From Mangrovactinospora gilvigrisea (GTDB lineage: Bacteria > Actinomycetota > Actinomycetes > Streptomycetales > Streptomycetaceae): a stretch of DNA of 64,000 bases. Location of the stretch: positions 1 through 64,000 of the forward strand of contig NZ_MLCF01000002.1 in assembly GCF_001879105.1 (NCBI RefSeq). Reading direction: 5' to 3'. Shown piece by piece: positions 37,101-44,593 of the stretch (positions are counted from its first letter, which is position 1; each line of letters begins with the position of its first letter). The notes below the pieces were generated by a model, which was not told the origin of the DNA, did no database searches, and saw only the letters and a list, made by a program, of their open reading frames with translations. Both the position numbers and the translations under genes were made by a program.

Positions 37101-38140
37101 GGCCAGTGCCCGTCGGCGACGGGCACCGGGACGAGAGCGGCGACCTGCTCGGCCGTCAGCGCGTAGCGGTAGGTGCGTACATCGCTGATCAGCCCCTTCG
37201 CCGGCCACAGGCCATCGATGGTGTGGCCCAGGGTCAACGAGCCGGAGGGGAACCCGGCGGAGTCGTAGGCGACGGTCTGCTGGTGGACGCCGTCGAGATA
37301 CAGCGACAGCTCACGGGTGTCCGCGTTGTACACGCCGGCCAGGTGCATCCAGGTATTCAACGGCGCCTGGCCCTGGGACTCGGCCGTCGGCATCGGCTCG
37401 TCCCGCACATCCCGCAGAGGGCGGGAGAAGAGGATCTTCCCCCTCCTGCCGAGAGCCAGCGCGAATGCCGAGGTGTGCGTGGCCGGCTGGGTCAGGAAGT
37501 CGTACTCGACGTTGTGGTCGAATGCCTTGATCCACGCGGCCACGCTGAAGCTGCTCGTGGTGTCCACGGCCGTGGTGTTGGTCAGGACCTGGCCGCCGGT
37601 GCCGTCGAACGCGATGGATCCGCCGCGCTCGGTGGACCATCTGGCGCCGGAGCCGCTGAGGACTCCATTGTTGCCGCCGATCACGTCGCTGGCGATCGTC
37701 CCGGTTCCTTCGGTCAACGGCCAGTGGCCGTCCGCGACCGGCCCCGGATCGTAGCCGTCGTCGGTGAAGAACCGCGCCCGCACCTGGATCTGACCGTCGG
37801 TGGGGACGGTGCGCACCGCGTCCCAGTCGTAGGTCGGGCTCACCACGCCGCCAGCAGCCGCCCCGGGCCCATCATCGGCCGGTGCCGGCAGCACGGGCGC
37901 CGGCCACTGGGCGGGCCTGGGTGCCAGGTCCTCAGCCGGGATCTGCACCCAGCCCGACTCGGCGTCGGTGTTGTAGCGGCGCCACTGGAAGTCGACCGTC
38001 TGCCACTCCCCCGCGGTCGCCTCAGCCGCGAGCTGGATGCGTTTTTCGGAGTAGCGCTGGTAGGTGTCGGGATGCGTCAGGTGCAGGTCCTTGGAGTTGC
38101 TTTCCGCCGCGCCCGGGACCGCTGACCGCTCGACCGCCAT
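31148..38140 (-). CDS. Giant Rhs protein with four LamG domains
   Basis: About 2330 aa. ATG 38140 is chosen because GGAGGGG lies 9 bases upstream; there is no signal peptide or N-terminal membrane helix. Two LamG/jellyroll domains occupy about residues 140-540 (DGHWPLTEGTGT, FSVAAWIKA; then DGHWPLAEGSGT, FSLSAWIKA). The Rhs shell begins near residue 580 and is interrupted by two more LamG domains at about 1065-1270 and 1325-1530. YD repeats and an Rhs core follow (RLYNPAQGRFLQTDP, DLNGQF near 31640-31780). The C-terminal tip (~165 aa) has an Ala-rich hydrophobic part and ends HRHVNWKAFDVAATAAG; no known toxin fold is visible. No same-strand gene follows that could be immunity. Export would need a non-Sec route, or the N-terminus is missing. 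Confidence 0.8.
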   Translation of the reverse strand: MAVERSAVPGAAESNSKDLHLTHPDTYQRYSEKRIQLAAEATAGEWQTVDFQWRRYNTDAESGWVQIPAEDLAPRPAQWPAPVLPAPADDGPGAAAGGVVSPTYDWDAVRTVPTDGQIQVRARFFTDDGYDPGPVADGHWPLTEGTGTIASDVIGGNNGVLSGSGARWSTERGGSIAFDGTGGQVLTNTTAVDTTSSFSVAAWIKAFDHNVEYDFLTQPATHTSAFALALGRRGKILFSRPLRDVRDEPMPTAESQGQAPLNTWMHLAGVYNADTRELSLYLDGVHQQTVAYDSAGFPSGSLTLGHTIDGLWPAKGLISDVRTYRYALTAEQVAALVPVPVADGHWPLAEGSGTVAGDTVGGNNGTLSGGATWSDERGGAVAFDGTGQIVTNAPAVDTAGAFSLSAWIKADTGTSGTHTFLIQPGTHVSGFYLEYRSAGEFVFLRPLADLVPGSVSVRGPFQAGRWTHVAGVYDAAANTMTLYLDGVAQQTVVFTGTGFASGALTMGHGFVDDQVNNWAHGSISDVRAFHYALSSAEVAVLYAFPDARPPEAPGVTDPAEVTLDRFGLADSHATTTLAPGRLSLLTGAFEVTDPDVSIGSHGGGLALSRTFVSADPASQESGLFGPGWRSIIKVPGAGADYQALTDTGPGAVTIREEGGSMLPFVQETGTMTGPATYTGVSDAASMHLKLSFDGQRTYTLTDRGGNTVTFVRRSGVGHGGPSVPAYFLPRTVTLAAADAAAAALSQVTYDEATGWPTEVDAANPAGGLCSPGSFMAGCRALVFTYQDLPAGRRCTRVSYKHQDNGSGGAAPAPILIPVAEYAYDDEHGRLTTATDTRTSLATAYTYDDGGRLETVTPPGEAPWHLQYTPDPQDPDHHARLTKVVRTHNAEHGGTSESTAVVYDLPLSGPGLPDLSAASVARWAQKDAPTDVSAVFPPGHNPAGTAPTDITPDEFSWADIVGIDVNGRAVNHAAWGGTADPDTGAEIEPDWRITTTEYDARALGNTVRTLSANNRYRALREDPDGTRGTATQLDTRRYYSADGKELLDTYGPAHLVADSHPGPPPATDLTGRWMLNEGGGRTAYDASGLGHPGTVHESVGWQHDPVRGIVATFPGSADAAVVIDEPLIEAGRDVSLTVWARLARTDRDAIVVGQVGQHNDHLRLGYSAAHNTWVWCMTDRDASEASSACAIAAAPAEAGIWTGLVATFRAATGELHLYADGRPGSTGVLTAPQPRTGNRFEIGGPGYAGAGFAGEISDARIYDRELNPGEIPLLPAAPATGQPGVWAREHAHTAYDTGTEEGHPTGGSLHLPLRTSKDAVAANLTPPTGWWRLNDGHDHTAPDTLGTNTATTSPQGVTWSTDHGGCAVLDGKTGHITTLGPAITTSGSYSVAAWVKTNTADPQNSYQTVLAQPDTATSSVFVLRYAKDTDRWQFGPPTGEHAVSPHPALTDTWTHLTGVYDTATATVALYVNGAHAGSAPAPARSESTSAMEIGRGFLDDAFTDYFHGSVADVRAYDRALTDAEIAALPDADGGIGLPAIGDRQDSTRIYTLGTDHSGWALRTPLVATFDPDGLRLATTTTYSPSGQLAAATMPAANAVEPVADSHDPRTTRSSYYGDADSTDPDTANHPAWGGLPCKVFRSGQPNVPGLPDLPTHHTTAYTVWGAPTEVTDTVTDAAGRAQHRTATTTYDPQTWRMTQVTTTATLGTALPAVTTRYDEATGQVTATSTTVDKVTRTITRAYDDFGRRTTYTDADGATTATTYDADGHVASVTDPQGTRTQTWSSQAEHRALCTRITDTGIDGAFAGAYDPDGNLTTQTYPGGLTSTALTDAAGRLMRLVYHRDGTVLLVFTRSYDGFGKVCETASRDSRQLYRYDHAGRLQTVLDTDTTSPEPKTMARTYSFDANSNRTALTTAAPGANGQASTTSASTQHTYDTADRLQPQGSDAGLAYDAFGRITLLPAADSPTAGSPGAADTVLGFYLNDLVHLQRQAGRTIANTLDPAHRPAHRTDTANPGRTQINHYPGTSDSPSWVEELDGTTTRNLTDLTGSLALTASSSGHLLLHLASPHGDTTATAAPDSDELITYTETTEYGLPRTPTTQPERYGWLGAHQRQTDTPTGLLLMGARLYNPAQGRFLQTDPRPNGTTGTYIYCDGDPVNSLDLNGQFSLGGLWHDVEHIASDVTKYAKAAAPFLDVLALATAEIPVLDAVTGAAALTVDIISAADDVHQALKKKNRSNPATYVGLALDALGFVAGHEDSASGKQLMKAEKELQNLFSATRRSPRGAQILAARRLEQEIAHLSHRHVNWKAFDVAATAAGLSWGLIQTIEGH

Positions 38141-38631
38141 GAAGTCGTTCCCCTCCAGTAATTTCCTGTCCACCGGTATCGAGTTCGAGACCGTTTGCAG
38201 AGGCTACCCAGAAGAGATTCCGAAGAACCTGCGTGCATGTCCGACATGTTCAGCACATATGCACGTCGCTCCAGGTAGAGACGGTCCGGTACTCAGGATC
38301 GCTTGCGCGAAATCACTTCAATATTGGTGCTGATGTTGCCGAGACAGATTAGACGGACCGATGTGCACCGTGCGTTGCCGGAGTAGCTAGGGGTCGCCTG
38401 AACTAACCAAGAAATCTCCGCACCGCCCCGTCAGCAGGCGGGTCAAAATGCTGGAGGCAGGGTTTGCATTCATGCGTTCTCACTTCCGCAGCGGCCGCGT
38501 CGTGGACTTCGGGCGACCGATCGCACCATTTCACCGAACCGACACATCGGCCCGCGCCAGCGCTCCGACCGTCGATAATGAAGGCTTCGACCCGATCGCC
38601 GCCGACACCCAGCACCACCGGGAGAAACTTC
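38141..38631. promoter_or_regulatory. Divergent spacer, Rhs2 / helicase
   Basis: 491 bases between divergent starts. The right third (from about 38560) is conserved with the leader of the helicase stub at 11815 (GATAATG..., CAGCACCACCGGGAG), so the helicase promoter probably lies there; GGAG at 38621-38624 is its ribosome binding site. The middle (38200-38350) is less GC-rich. No gene is seen. Confidence 0.5.
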
Positions 38632-41400
38632 ATGACCGGCCTGCGCCTGCAGCCGCACCAACCCGCGGCCGTCGACGCGATCGTGCGCGGCCTGGAACTC
38701 CCCGCCGGCGGCCGCGTCCCCGACGGCGGGCTGCGGGGGCAGTTGGTCTCGGCGACCGGCACCGGCAAGACCATCACCGCCGCCGTCGCCGCGACGCGTC
38801 TGGTCCCCCACGGCATGGTCGCCATCATCGTCCCCACCCTGGACCTGATCGCCCAGACCGTGACCCAGTGGAGGCTCGCCGGGCACACCGCGCCGATGGT
38901 CGCCGTCTGCTCGCTGGGCGACGACCCCTACCTGGAGCAGCTGGACGTGCGCTGCACCACCCACCCCACCCGCCTCGCCCTGTGGACCGCCGTCGGCGGC
39001 CCGATGATCGTGATCGCCACCTACGCCAGCCTCGTCCCCCAACCCGAGCCCGAAGGCGGCGAGGAGCAGCCCGGCGTGCTGGAGCAGGCGCTGCGCGGCA
39101 CCTGGGGCCAAACCATGCCCCCGCTCGACCTGTTGATCATCGACGAGGCGCACCGCTCCTCCGGCGACGCCGCCAAGGCCTGGGCCGCCGTCCACGACCA
39201 GCAGCGGATCCCCGCCAAGCGGCGGCTGTACATGACCGCCACCCCGCGGCTGTGGAAGGCCGCCCCCAACGTCGCCGAGCAGGCACAGAAGCGGGAGGAA
39301 GGCCGGCGCCGCGGCGGGCCCAGTGGGCGCGGGGCAGCAGTGGCACCCAAGTCCACCGCGCCAGACGGGGGTTCGGCCCTGAGTTCGGGGGCGCCGGCGG
39401 GGCTGGTCGCGTCGATGGACGATGTTGCGGTGTACGGCCCGGTGCTGCACGAACTCGGCCTCATGGAGGCGTGCGAGCGGGGCATCCTTGCCGGCTTCGA
39501 GATCGACGTCCTGGAGATCCGCGACCCGCAGGCCCCCGGGCCGGACGCGGATCCCGAGTTGGTGCGCGGCCGGCGCCTCGCCGCGCTGCAGGCCGCCCTC
39601 CTCAAGCACGCGGACGCGGTCGGCGCACGGTCCCTGATGACCTTTCACACCCGCACCCTCGATGCCCTCGCCTTCGCCCGGGCCCTGCCGGAGACGGCGG
39701 CCGAGCTGCACGCAACCGACCCGCACACCTACCCCAGGCGGGTCGGCGCCGACTGGCTGTGCGGCGAACACCCCGCCGCCGAGCGGCGGGAGATCCTGGC
39801 CCGCTTCGCCGACGGCCTGGACGAAGACGGCTGGGTCGTCGACTTCGGGGTGCTTGCCTCCTGCCGGGTCCTCGGCGAGGGCGTCGACATCCGCGGCACA
39901 CGCGGCGTGGACGGGGTGGTATTCGCCGACCCGCGCTGCTCGCCGGTCGAGATCGTCCAGATCATCGGCCGCGGCCTGCGCCAGGACCCCGGCCAGGGCA
40001 AGGTCGCCCGCCTGATCATCCCCGTCTTCCTCAAGCCCGGCGAGGACCCGGAGGACATGATGGCCTCCCCCTCCTACAGGCCCGTTGTAGCCCTCCTCCA
40101 AGGCCTACGAGCGCATGACGAACGGGCGATCGAATCCATGGTGCTCGCCGCCCGCGGCGCCGCCGGCCAGGCCACCAGCGTCCTTGCGCTCGATCCGAAC
40201 CGCCCCGACGACGAAGAGGCCGACGCCGCGGACGAGTCGGACACCGCCGTCCCGGGCCAGGCCGCGCAGGACATCGGGGCGGAGGCCGACGCGGACAAGC
40301 CGCCGTCGGCCGACGCCGGGTCGGGCAGCGCCTCGAGCGCCGGTGCCGCCGGCGCGGAAGCGGTGCGGGTGCGCAGGCCGTCGGTGCCGCTGCTGCGCTT
40401 CTCGCTGCCCCGCAACCCCGACGTCATCGCCTCCTTCCTGCGCACCCGCGTCCTGTTCCCCGACTCCGAAGTCTGGCTCGCCGGCTACAACGCGCTGCGC
40501 CACTGGGTCGCCGACCACGGGGATGCCAAGGTGCCGCTGGACGCCGTCGTCCCGCTGGGGGCGACCGCCCGCGACGAAGCCGACGTCGACGAGACCGTCA
40601 CCGACACCTATCCGCTGGGGGCGTGGGTGAGCGAGCAGCGCCGCGCCTTCAAACTCGGCGCCCTCAAGGCCTGGCGGGCCGAACTGCTCGACGAGCTCGG
40701 CATGGTCTGGTCCGTCGCGGACACCCGCTTCCACCGCAGCCTGGCCGCCGCCCGCGCCTACCACGACATCCACGGGACGCTCGCGGCCCCCAGGGACGCC
40801 GAGGTCGACGGCGTCAAGGTCGGGCACTTTCTGTCCAACCTGAGGCGCCCCGGGGCCCTGGACGGCTACCCGGACCGGGCCAAGGCCCTGAGGAAGATCG
40901 ACAAGGACTGGAACCCGGGCTGGCCGGCGGACTGGCAGCGCGCTTACGTCTACGTCAAGCAGTTGATCGACGACGGCGAGAAGCTGGAGGTGCTGCTGCC
41001 GGGGGTGACCATCTTCGGCGACGACATCGGCACCTGGATCGCCCGCCAGAGGCGCCCCGACGTCTGGGACACACTGACGGACTGCCAGCAGCAGCTGCTC
41101 CGCAGCCTCGGCATCACCCCGAAGGAACCCGAGCCCACCGACGGCGGAGGCGGCCGCTCGAAGGCCCTCAGCGCCTTCGAGCGGGGACTGGCCGCACTGC
41201 GCCAGTACACCGCCCGAACCGGGAACGCGAAGATTCCTCGCCACCATGAAGAACACGTCGTCCTCGACGACGGCGCCGAACCCGTCGCCATCCGGCTAGG
41301 GGTATGGGCCTCCAACGTGAAGTCCCCCGCGCGGCGGGCGAAGCTGACCGACGATCAGCGCGCCGCACTCGCCGAGGCCGGCATGGAGGTGCCGTCATGA
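38632..41400 (+). CDS. DEAH-type helicase with helicase-associated domains
   Basis: 922-aa SF2 helicase, the only intact copy in the window. It starts LQPHQPAAVDAIVRGLEL (Q-motif-like). Walker A SATGTGKT is at 40-47, DEAH at 171-174 (LLIIDEAHRSSG), motif III region YMTATPR, and motif VI IIGRGLRQDPGQGK near 445. After residue ~600 come repeated helicase-associated (HA) domains rich in W-x-x-x-L-x-x-Y/H patterns, the last ending KLTDDQRAALAEAG. Such proteins are abundant in streptomycetes, often on chromosome arms and plasmids; DNA or RNA remodelling is expected but the role is unclear. GGAG lies 7 bases before ATG 38632. Its stop overlaps the next start (ATGA). Confidence 0.9.
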   Translation: MTGLRLQPHQPAAVDAIVRGLELPAGGRVPDGGLRGQLVSATGTGKTITAAVAATRLVPHGMVAIIVPTLDLIAQTVTQWRLAGHTAPMVAVCSLGDDPYLEQLDVRCTTHPTRLALWTAVGGPMIVIATYASLVPQPEPEGGEEQPGVLEQALRGTWGQTMPPLDLLIIDEAHRSSGDAAKAWAAVHDQQRIPAKRRLYMTATPRLWKAAPNVAEQAQKREEGRRRGGPSGRGAAVAPKSTAPDGGSALSSGAPAGLVASMDDVAVYGPVLHELGLMEACERGILAGFEIDVLEIRDPQAPGPDADPELVRGRRLAALQAALLKHADAVGARSLMTFHTRTLDALAFARALPETAAELHATDPHTYPRRVGADWLCGEHPAAERREILARFADGLDEDGWVVDFGVLASCRVLGEGVDIRGTRGVDGVVFADPRCSPVEIVQIIGRGLRQDPGQGKVARLIIPVFLKPGEDPEDMMASPSYRPVVALLQGLRAHDERAIESMVLAARGAAGQATSVLALDPNRPDDEEADAADESDTAVPGQAAQDIGAEADADKPPSADAGSGSASSAGAAGAEAVRVRRPSVPLLRFSLPRNPDVIASFLRTRVLFPDSEVWLAGYNALRHWVADHGDAKVPLDAVVPLGATARDEADVDETVTDTYPLGAWVSEQRRAFKLGALKAWRAELLDELGMVWSVADTRFHRSLAAARAYHDIHGTLAAPRDAEVDGVKVGHFLSNLRRPGALDGYPDRAKALRKIDKDWNPGWPADWQRAYVYVKQLIDDGEKLEVLLPGVTIFGDDIGTWIARQRRPDVWDTLTDCQQQLLRSLGITPKEPEPTDGGGGRSKALSAFERGLAALRQYTARTGNAKIPRHHEEHVVLDDGAEPVAIRLGVWASNVKSPARRAKLTDDQRAALAEAGMEVPS

Positions 41401-41720
41401 TCGAGGCAGGCACTGGACAGGATCACCGCGCCGACGCGTACATCGCCGCCGGTACCGGGCAGCACGGCATCACCGGCGGCAACGCCCAACTGACCCTGCA
41501 CCGGATCCTGGCCGGCGCGGGCGTCACCGAGCGCGACGCCACCGCGCTAGTCAACGCTGTGGCGGCCGGCGCCGTCACCGACGCCATCTGCACTGTCCAG
41601 GAGATCGGCCCCGGCCCCGAGTGCCGCCGTGTCCCGGGCTACGAGGACGGGTGGGACGCGGCAATCCGTGCCGCGGGCGCGCACCTTGGGGGTACGCCGA
41701 GCGGCTCGCCCACCCGCTGA
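41397..41720 (+). CDS. Small unknown protein coupled to helicase
   Basis: 107 aa starting at the ATG that overlaps the helicase stop (ATGA), so its translation is probably coupled. The sequence (AYIAAGTGQHGITGGNAQLT, later VTERDATALVNAVAAGAVTDAI) is helical and Ala/Gly-rich without a recognised domain; one cysteine pair region (CTVQEIGPGPECRRVPGYEDGWDAA) lies in the second half. It might be a helicase partner. A bidirectional terminator follows 68 bases after the stop. Real-gene status rests on overlap, codon bias and position. Confidence 0.6.
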   Translation: MIEAGTGQDHRADAYIAAGTGQHGITGGNAQLTLHRILAGAGVTERDATALVNAVAAGAVTDAICTVQEIGPGPECRRVPGYEDGWDAAIRAAGAHLGGTPSGSPTR

Positions 41721-41787
41721 TCACCGGCTGGTCCGGCGGCCGTCCCGTGACCGGGCATCAGGCCGGCCCCGGAGCCTCGGAATGAGC

Positions 41788-41820
41788 GCCGTCCGCCGCG
41801 TCTAGCGCAGCGGACGGCGT
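41788..41820. terminator. Bidirectional terminator between convergent genes
   Basis: Perfect 10-bp arms CGCCGTCCGC (41788-41797) and GCGGACGGCG (41811-41820), with a further inner 3-bp stem, located between the ends of the + strand helicase operon (41720) and the minus-strand operon (41834). Confidence 0.7.
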
Positions 41821-41833
41821 CGTCATGCCGGCG

Positions 41834-42025
41834 TCAGCCGATCACCTTGTCGGACAGGGCGATGGTGGCGCCCGCCGCGCCTCCGGCGGCCAGCAGGGCC
41901 GCCGCCGACGATCGGGAGGTCCACCAGGTCAGCCCGCCGGCTGTCACGCCGACGAGCGCCGCGAACAGCAGCACCACCGCGGCCCGCACGCTCAGCAGCG
42001 GCCCCGGGCCGCCCGCGGAGCTCAC
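41834..42025 (-). CDS. Small two-helix membrane protein
   Basis: 63 aa, second gene of a two-gene operon. Its GTG start overlaps the stop of the upstream gene by 4 bases (GTGA). Two hydrophobic segments, VRAAVVLLFAALVGVTAGGL and SAAALLAAGGAAGATIAL, are joined by WWTSRSS, so it should form a membrane hairpin. No family is recognised. The tight coupling suggests it anchors or works with the 366-aa upstream product, in the way small membrane partners do in holin-like or defence modules; that is inference. Confidence 0.65.
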   Translation of the reverse strand: MSSAGGPGPLLSVRAAVVLLFAALVGVTAGGLTWWTSRSSAAALLAAGGAAGATIALSDKVIG

Positions 42026-43122
42026 GCCTGCCCCTCGGTGATCTTGCGCAGCAGGTCGGCGCCGATCCGCGGCAGCTTGCGGCGGGTGCGCTCCACCCGC
42101 CCGGGCGCCCAGGCCCCGGTCCGCTCCAGGTTCACCCAGCGCTCCCCGGTCTCCGCCCAGTTCCGGGCGATCTCGAACTCGTCGGGCTCCAGGCACTCCA
42201 GGGCGAGCCGGATCCGGTCGTCGTCGAACCGCTCGGTCCACGGCAGGCCGAGCTCGTCGGTCCGCTCCGCGCCGGCCACTATCCGGAAGCCGGGGCCGTC
42301 CAGCGAGAGCGTGCGAAGGCCTCCGGCGCGCCGCTCGTGCAGCGGGAAGTGCCCGCTCGCGGTCGTCATGTGGCGGCGCAGCGCAGCCCGGACGGCGTCC
42401 GGATCGAAGGGGTTGACGGCCGAGTCTGCGAGCATCAACTCCATCAGAGCCAACGCCACCGCACTCACGTCGTCCCTGCTGGGCTCGCGGATATTCAGAA
42501 CCTCCGCGATCAACCATTCGACGGCCACCGGGTCATCGTTCAGCGCGCGGTAGGCGATACACGCGATGCGGTAGCAGCGGCACCCGAACCGCAGCCCGCC
42601 GGAGAACATCTTCGCCACGATGTCCGCAACCGGCCCGAAGACCACGTCAACGGCCTGTCGGACGGTCCGCACGAAGGCCCTGGACGGCAGCAGCAGGGGC
42701 GAGAACTTCCGCACGGACTCGGCGAGCGGGTTGCGGACCTGCAGGTGCCGGGGGATCCGCATCAGGTCGCTCTGGTAGCGGGCGAGCGGCGCCAGGGAGG
42801 TGAACGTCCGGGAGATGTCTTCCATCTGGCGGCCGATCCCGGAGTTCATCATGTCGCGGATGGGTCCTTCGGCGATCCGCGACACCTCGTCGAGCATCCT
42901 GCGCTGCTCCACCTGGAACTGGATGAAGGGGCGGAGGGTGCGCGCGAGCGTCTCCTGCAGGCCAGATGCTTCCATCAGCCCGGCGTGGATGTTGGGAGCG
43001 ACGAAGGCGGTGCTGAAGAACTTGGGGCCGACGATCCGCGCGGCCTGGTGATGCAGCATCACCGGGGATCCGGTCGCGGAAGAGGTCCTCGGGGTGTGCG
43101 TCCGGCTGATGGTGTCGGACAT
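42022..43122 (-). CDS. Unknown helical protein under a Crp-type site
   Basis: 366 aa, no family recognised. ATG 43122 (MSDTISRTHTPRTSS) has AGGAG 6 bases upstream; a longer reading from 43209 would cross the promoter region. Residues ~50-150 are helical and amphipathic (LQETLARTLRPFIQFQVEQR, EDISRTFTSLAPLARYQSDL). A cysteine-containing stretch FGCRCYRIACIAYRALN lies near 195. The C-terminal third is a charged helical domain (WTERFDDDRIRLALECLEPD). No membrane segment. It is coupled to a 63-aa membrane protein. A perfect Crp-like palindrome lies 72 bases upstream of the start, suggesting control by cAMP-Crp or a similar regulator. Confidence 0.65.
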   Translation of the reverse strand: MSDTISRTHTPRTSSATGSPVMLHHQAARIVGPKFFSTAFVAPNIHAGLMEASGLQETLARTLRPFIQFQVEQRRMLDEVSRIAEGPIRDMMNSGIGRQMEDISRTFTSLAPLARYQSDLMRIPRHLQVRNPLAESVRKFSPLLLPSRAFVRTVRQAVDVVFGPVADIVAKMFSGGLRFGCRCYRIACIAYRALNDDPVAVEWLIAEVLNIREPSRDDVSAVALALMELMLADSAVNPFDPDAVRAALRRHMTTASGHFPLHERRAGGLRTLSLDGPGFRIVAGAERTDELGLPWTERFDDDRIRLALECLEPDEFEIARNWAETGERWVNLERTGAWAPGRVERTRRKLPRIGADLLRKITEGQA

Positions 43123-43193
43123 GGTGTCTCCTAACTCGAAGGGTGCTTCCTGCCCTTCGGGCTTGGGAGGACCAGTTTCCGACAATCCGCATC

Positions 43194-43211
43194 CTGTGAC
43201 TTGTGTCACAG
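43194..43211. promoter_or_regulatory. Crp-type operator
   Basis: CTGTGACTTGTGTCACAG is a palindrome with 7-bp arms and a 4-base centre. It fits TGTGA-N6-TCACA exactly and also the GTG-N6-GNCAC site described for Streptomyces Crp. It lies 72-89 bases upstream of the start of the 42022-43122 gene, a usual activation distance. Confidence 0.65.
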
Positions 43212-43261
43212 TTAGTGGCGTGCGGTGCGGAAGCGGCGTCCTGGTCGTCCCGGTAACGACG

Positions 43262-43814
43262 CTACCGCACCGGCCAGTTGGAACCCGGCGGAGACGACGG
43301 AGCTACCGGAAGAGCCGCGAGTGCAGCCGGTGGGCCGGAGAACGTCGCGCTGGCGAGCACCCAGCCGCGCAAGCGGATGCCCCCAAGACCCGGGCCCCGT
43401 CCCAGCCGCCTGCGACCCGGCGCACCTGCTGCTCCATCACCTGCGGATCCCCGTCCTCGCGGCGCGCGGTGGCGCCGATCGACGCGATGCCGTCGGCGCC
43501 CTTGCGGGATGCGGCGGCGAGCCCGGGGCCGACGCAACCAGCCCCCCTCGACACCGTCGGCCGGCTTCCGCAGTGCGGTGGTCTGGTCGGTGCCGAAGAC
43601 AGCGCCATCGGGAAGCGGCTGCGGCCGTCGACACAGCGGCACGCCGGTGCGCGCGGCGTTGAGGAGCTGCTCGGCGACGCCCTGGTTCCGTTCTCCCGGC
43701 GGATCCGCGCTTGAACGTCGGCTCGGGGGACGTGGTGGGCCGTCATGCCCAGCGCCGGGTGGGCAGTGCGCGGCGGTCGCGGCGGGCACTCGGAGTGTCC
43801 GTCAGAAGATCCCG
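43262..43814. other. Long intergenic, no supportable gene
   Basis: Overlapping GC-rich frames run on both strands. One minus-strand frame contains GVPLCRRPQPLPDG and VFGTDQTTALRKPADGV (about 43550-43660), which reads protein-like and may be a fragment of a decayed gene, but no start, family or continuous frame supports it. Confidence 0.4.
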
Positions 43815-44375
43815 CTACGCGCCGAGATCGCGGCGGCGGAGGTAGTCGTCCACGGCGGACTCGGCAACCTTCTTGATCCTTTTGCTGACCTGGTAGTAGG
43901 GCAGCTCGTGCCGCAGCAGCATCCACTTCACGCGGGCCGTCTCGACGCCGAGACGCGCGGCCACCTGCTTGACGGTCAGGAGGGGGTCGGCGTGGGCCAT
44001 CGCGCGCCCCAGCGGGCTTGTTGCGGACGCGTCGAGGTCGTCGTCCTGGGGGTCCTCGTCCTGGAGGTCGCCGTGCTGGTGCGAGGCGGCCGCCATCCAC
44101 AGCTGGTGCAGATCCTTGATGTGCTCGTCGCGGTCCAGGGCGATGGGGGCCAGCTCGACAAGCGCGGTGACCAGAGCGTCGACGACCGTCCAGCTGGGGA
44201 TCACTGTGCTGCTCATCGCAGTGCTGATCGCGGACCGCTGGTAGACGCAGACCTGGGAGATGGCGGACAGGCTGGGACGGCCTGCCGCCAGGTGGAGCTG
44301 GTGGAGCGCCCGGTTGAACCGGCGGTGCGGTCCCTGCGGGAGATTGGGCATCCTCAGTTCGCCGCGCCTGCCCAT
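43815..44375 (-). CDS. HTH regulator with excisionase-like C-terminal domain
   Basis: 186 aa. ATG 44375 has GAGGGGG 6 bases upstream. The N-terminal part HLAAGRPSLSAISQV with TVIPSWTVVDALVTAL is the helix-turn-helix pattern of many streptomycete Xre-like regulators (LAAGRPSLRxIA ... LPSWxxVxxLVxAL). The C-terminal 55 residues, LLTVKQVAARLGVETARVKW then YYQVSKRIKKV and DYLRRRDLGA, fit an excisionase/MerR-type DNA-binding domain. A variable acidic linker with a DLQDEDPQDDDLD run joins them. It is divergent from a 42-aa hydrophobic peptide gene, with a palindrome in between, so it may control that gene and itself. Confidence 0.65.
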   Translation of the reverse strand: MGRRGELRMPNLPQGPHRRFNRALHQLHLAAGRPSLSAISQVCVYQRSAISTAMSSTVIPSWTVVDALVTALVELAPIALDRDEHIKDLHQLWMAAASHQHGDLQDEDPQDDDLDASATSPLGRAMAHADPLLTVKQVAARLGVETARVKWMLLRHELPYYQVSKRIKKVAESAVDDYLRRRDLGA

Positions 44376-44540
44376 TCGCGCCCCCTCGGCCCAGTGTCCG
44401 CGGCCGTCCGTATCCGTCCGGAGCCGCTCTGGCATTGTCCTCCCACCGGCCGGTGTCGTCCCAGGTCAGAACCAGTGCCTCCGCCCAACTTGGCGGATTG
44501 TTCAGGGGTCTGGTGGGGCCGACGTGGCGCTTGCACATTG

Positions 44541-44568
44541 GTGGTGCAACAGCCGTTGCGACACCACC
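44541..44568. promoter_or_regulatory. Imperfect palindrome in divergent leader
   Basis: GTGGTGCAAC-AGCC-GTTGCGACACCAC forms an imperfect inverted repeat 25 bases upstream of the start of the 42-aa peptide gene, between it and the divergent HTH regulator. It could be the regulator's operator or a leader hairpin that hides the ribosome binding site. Confidence 0.45.
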
Positions 44569-44593
44569 CCGCTGATGGACATGGGAGATGAGG

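Noticed and set aside
31937-38125. A 2062-codon open frame antisense to the second Rhs gene (also 14197-17007 on +, 19427-24652 on -, 7776-10058 on +)
   Set aside because: Very long antisense frames are normal in ~70% GC actinomycete genes. They are Gly/Val/Arg-rich, carry no motifs, and the opposite strand has clear family motifs.
43262-43814. A gene between the Crp-type site and the HTH regulator
   Set aside because: Frames on both strands are interrupted or overlapping, have no ribosome binding site, and only one short segment reads protein-like.
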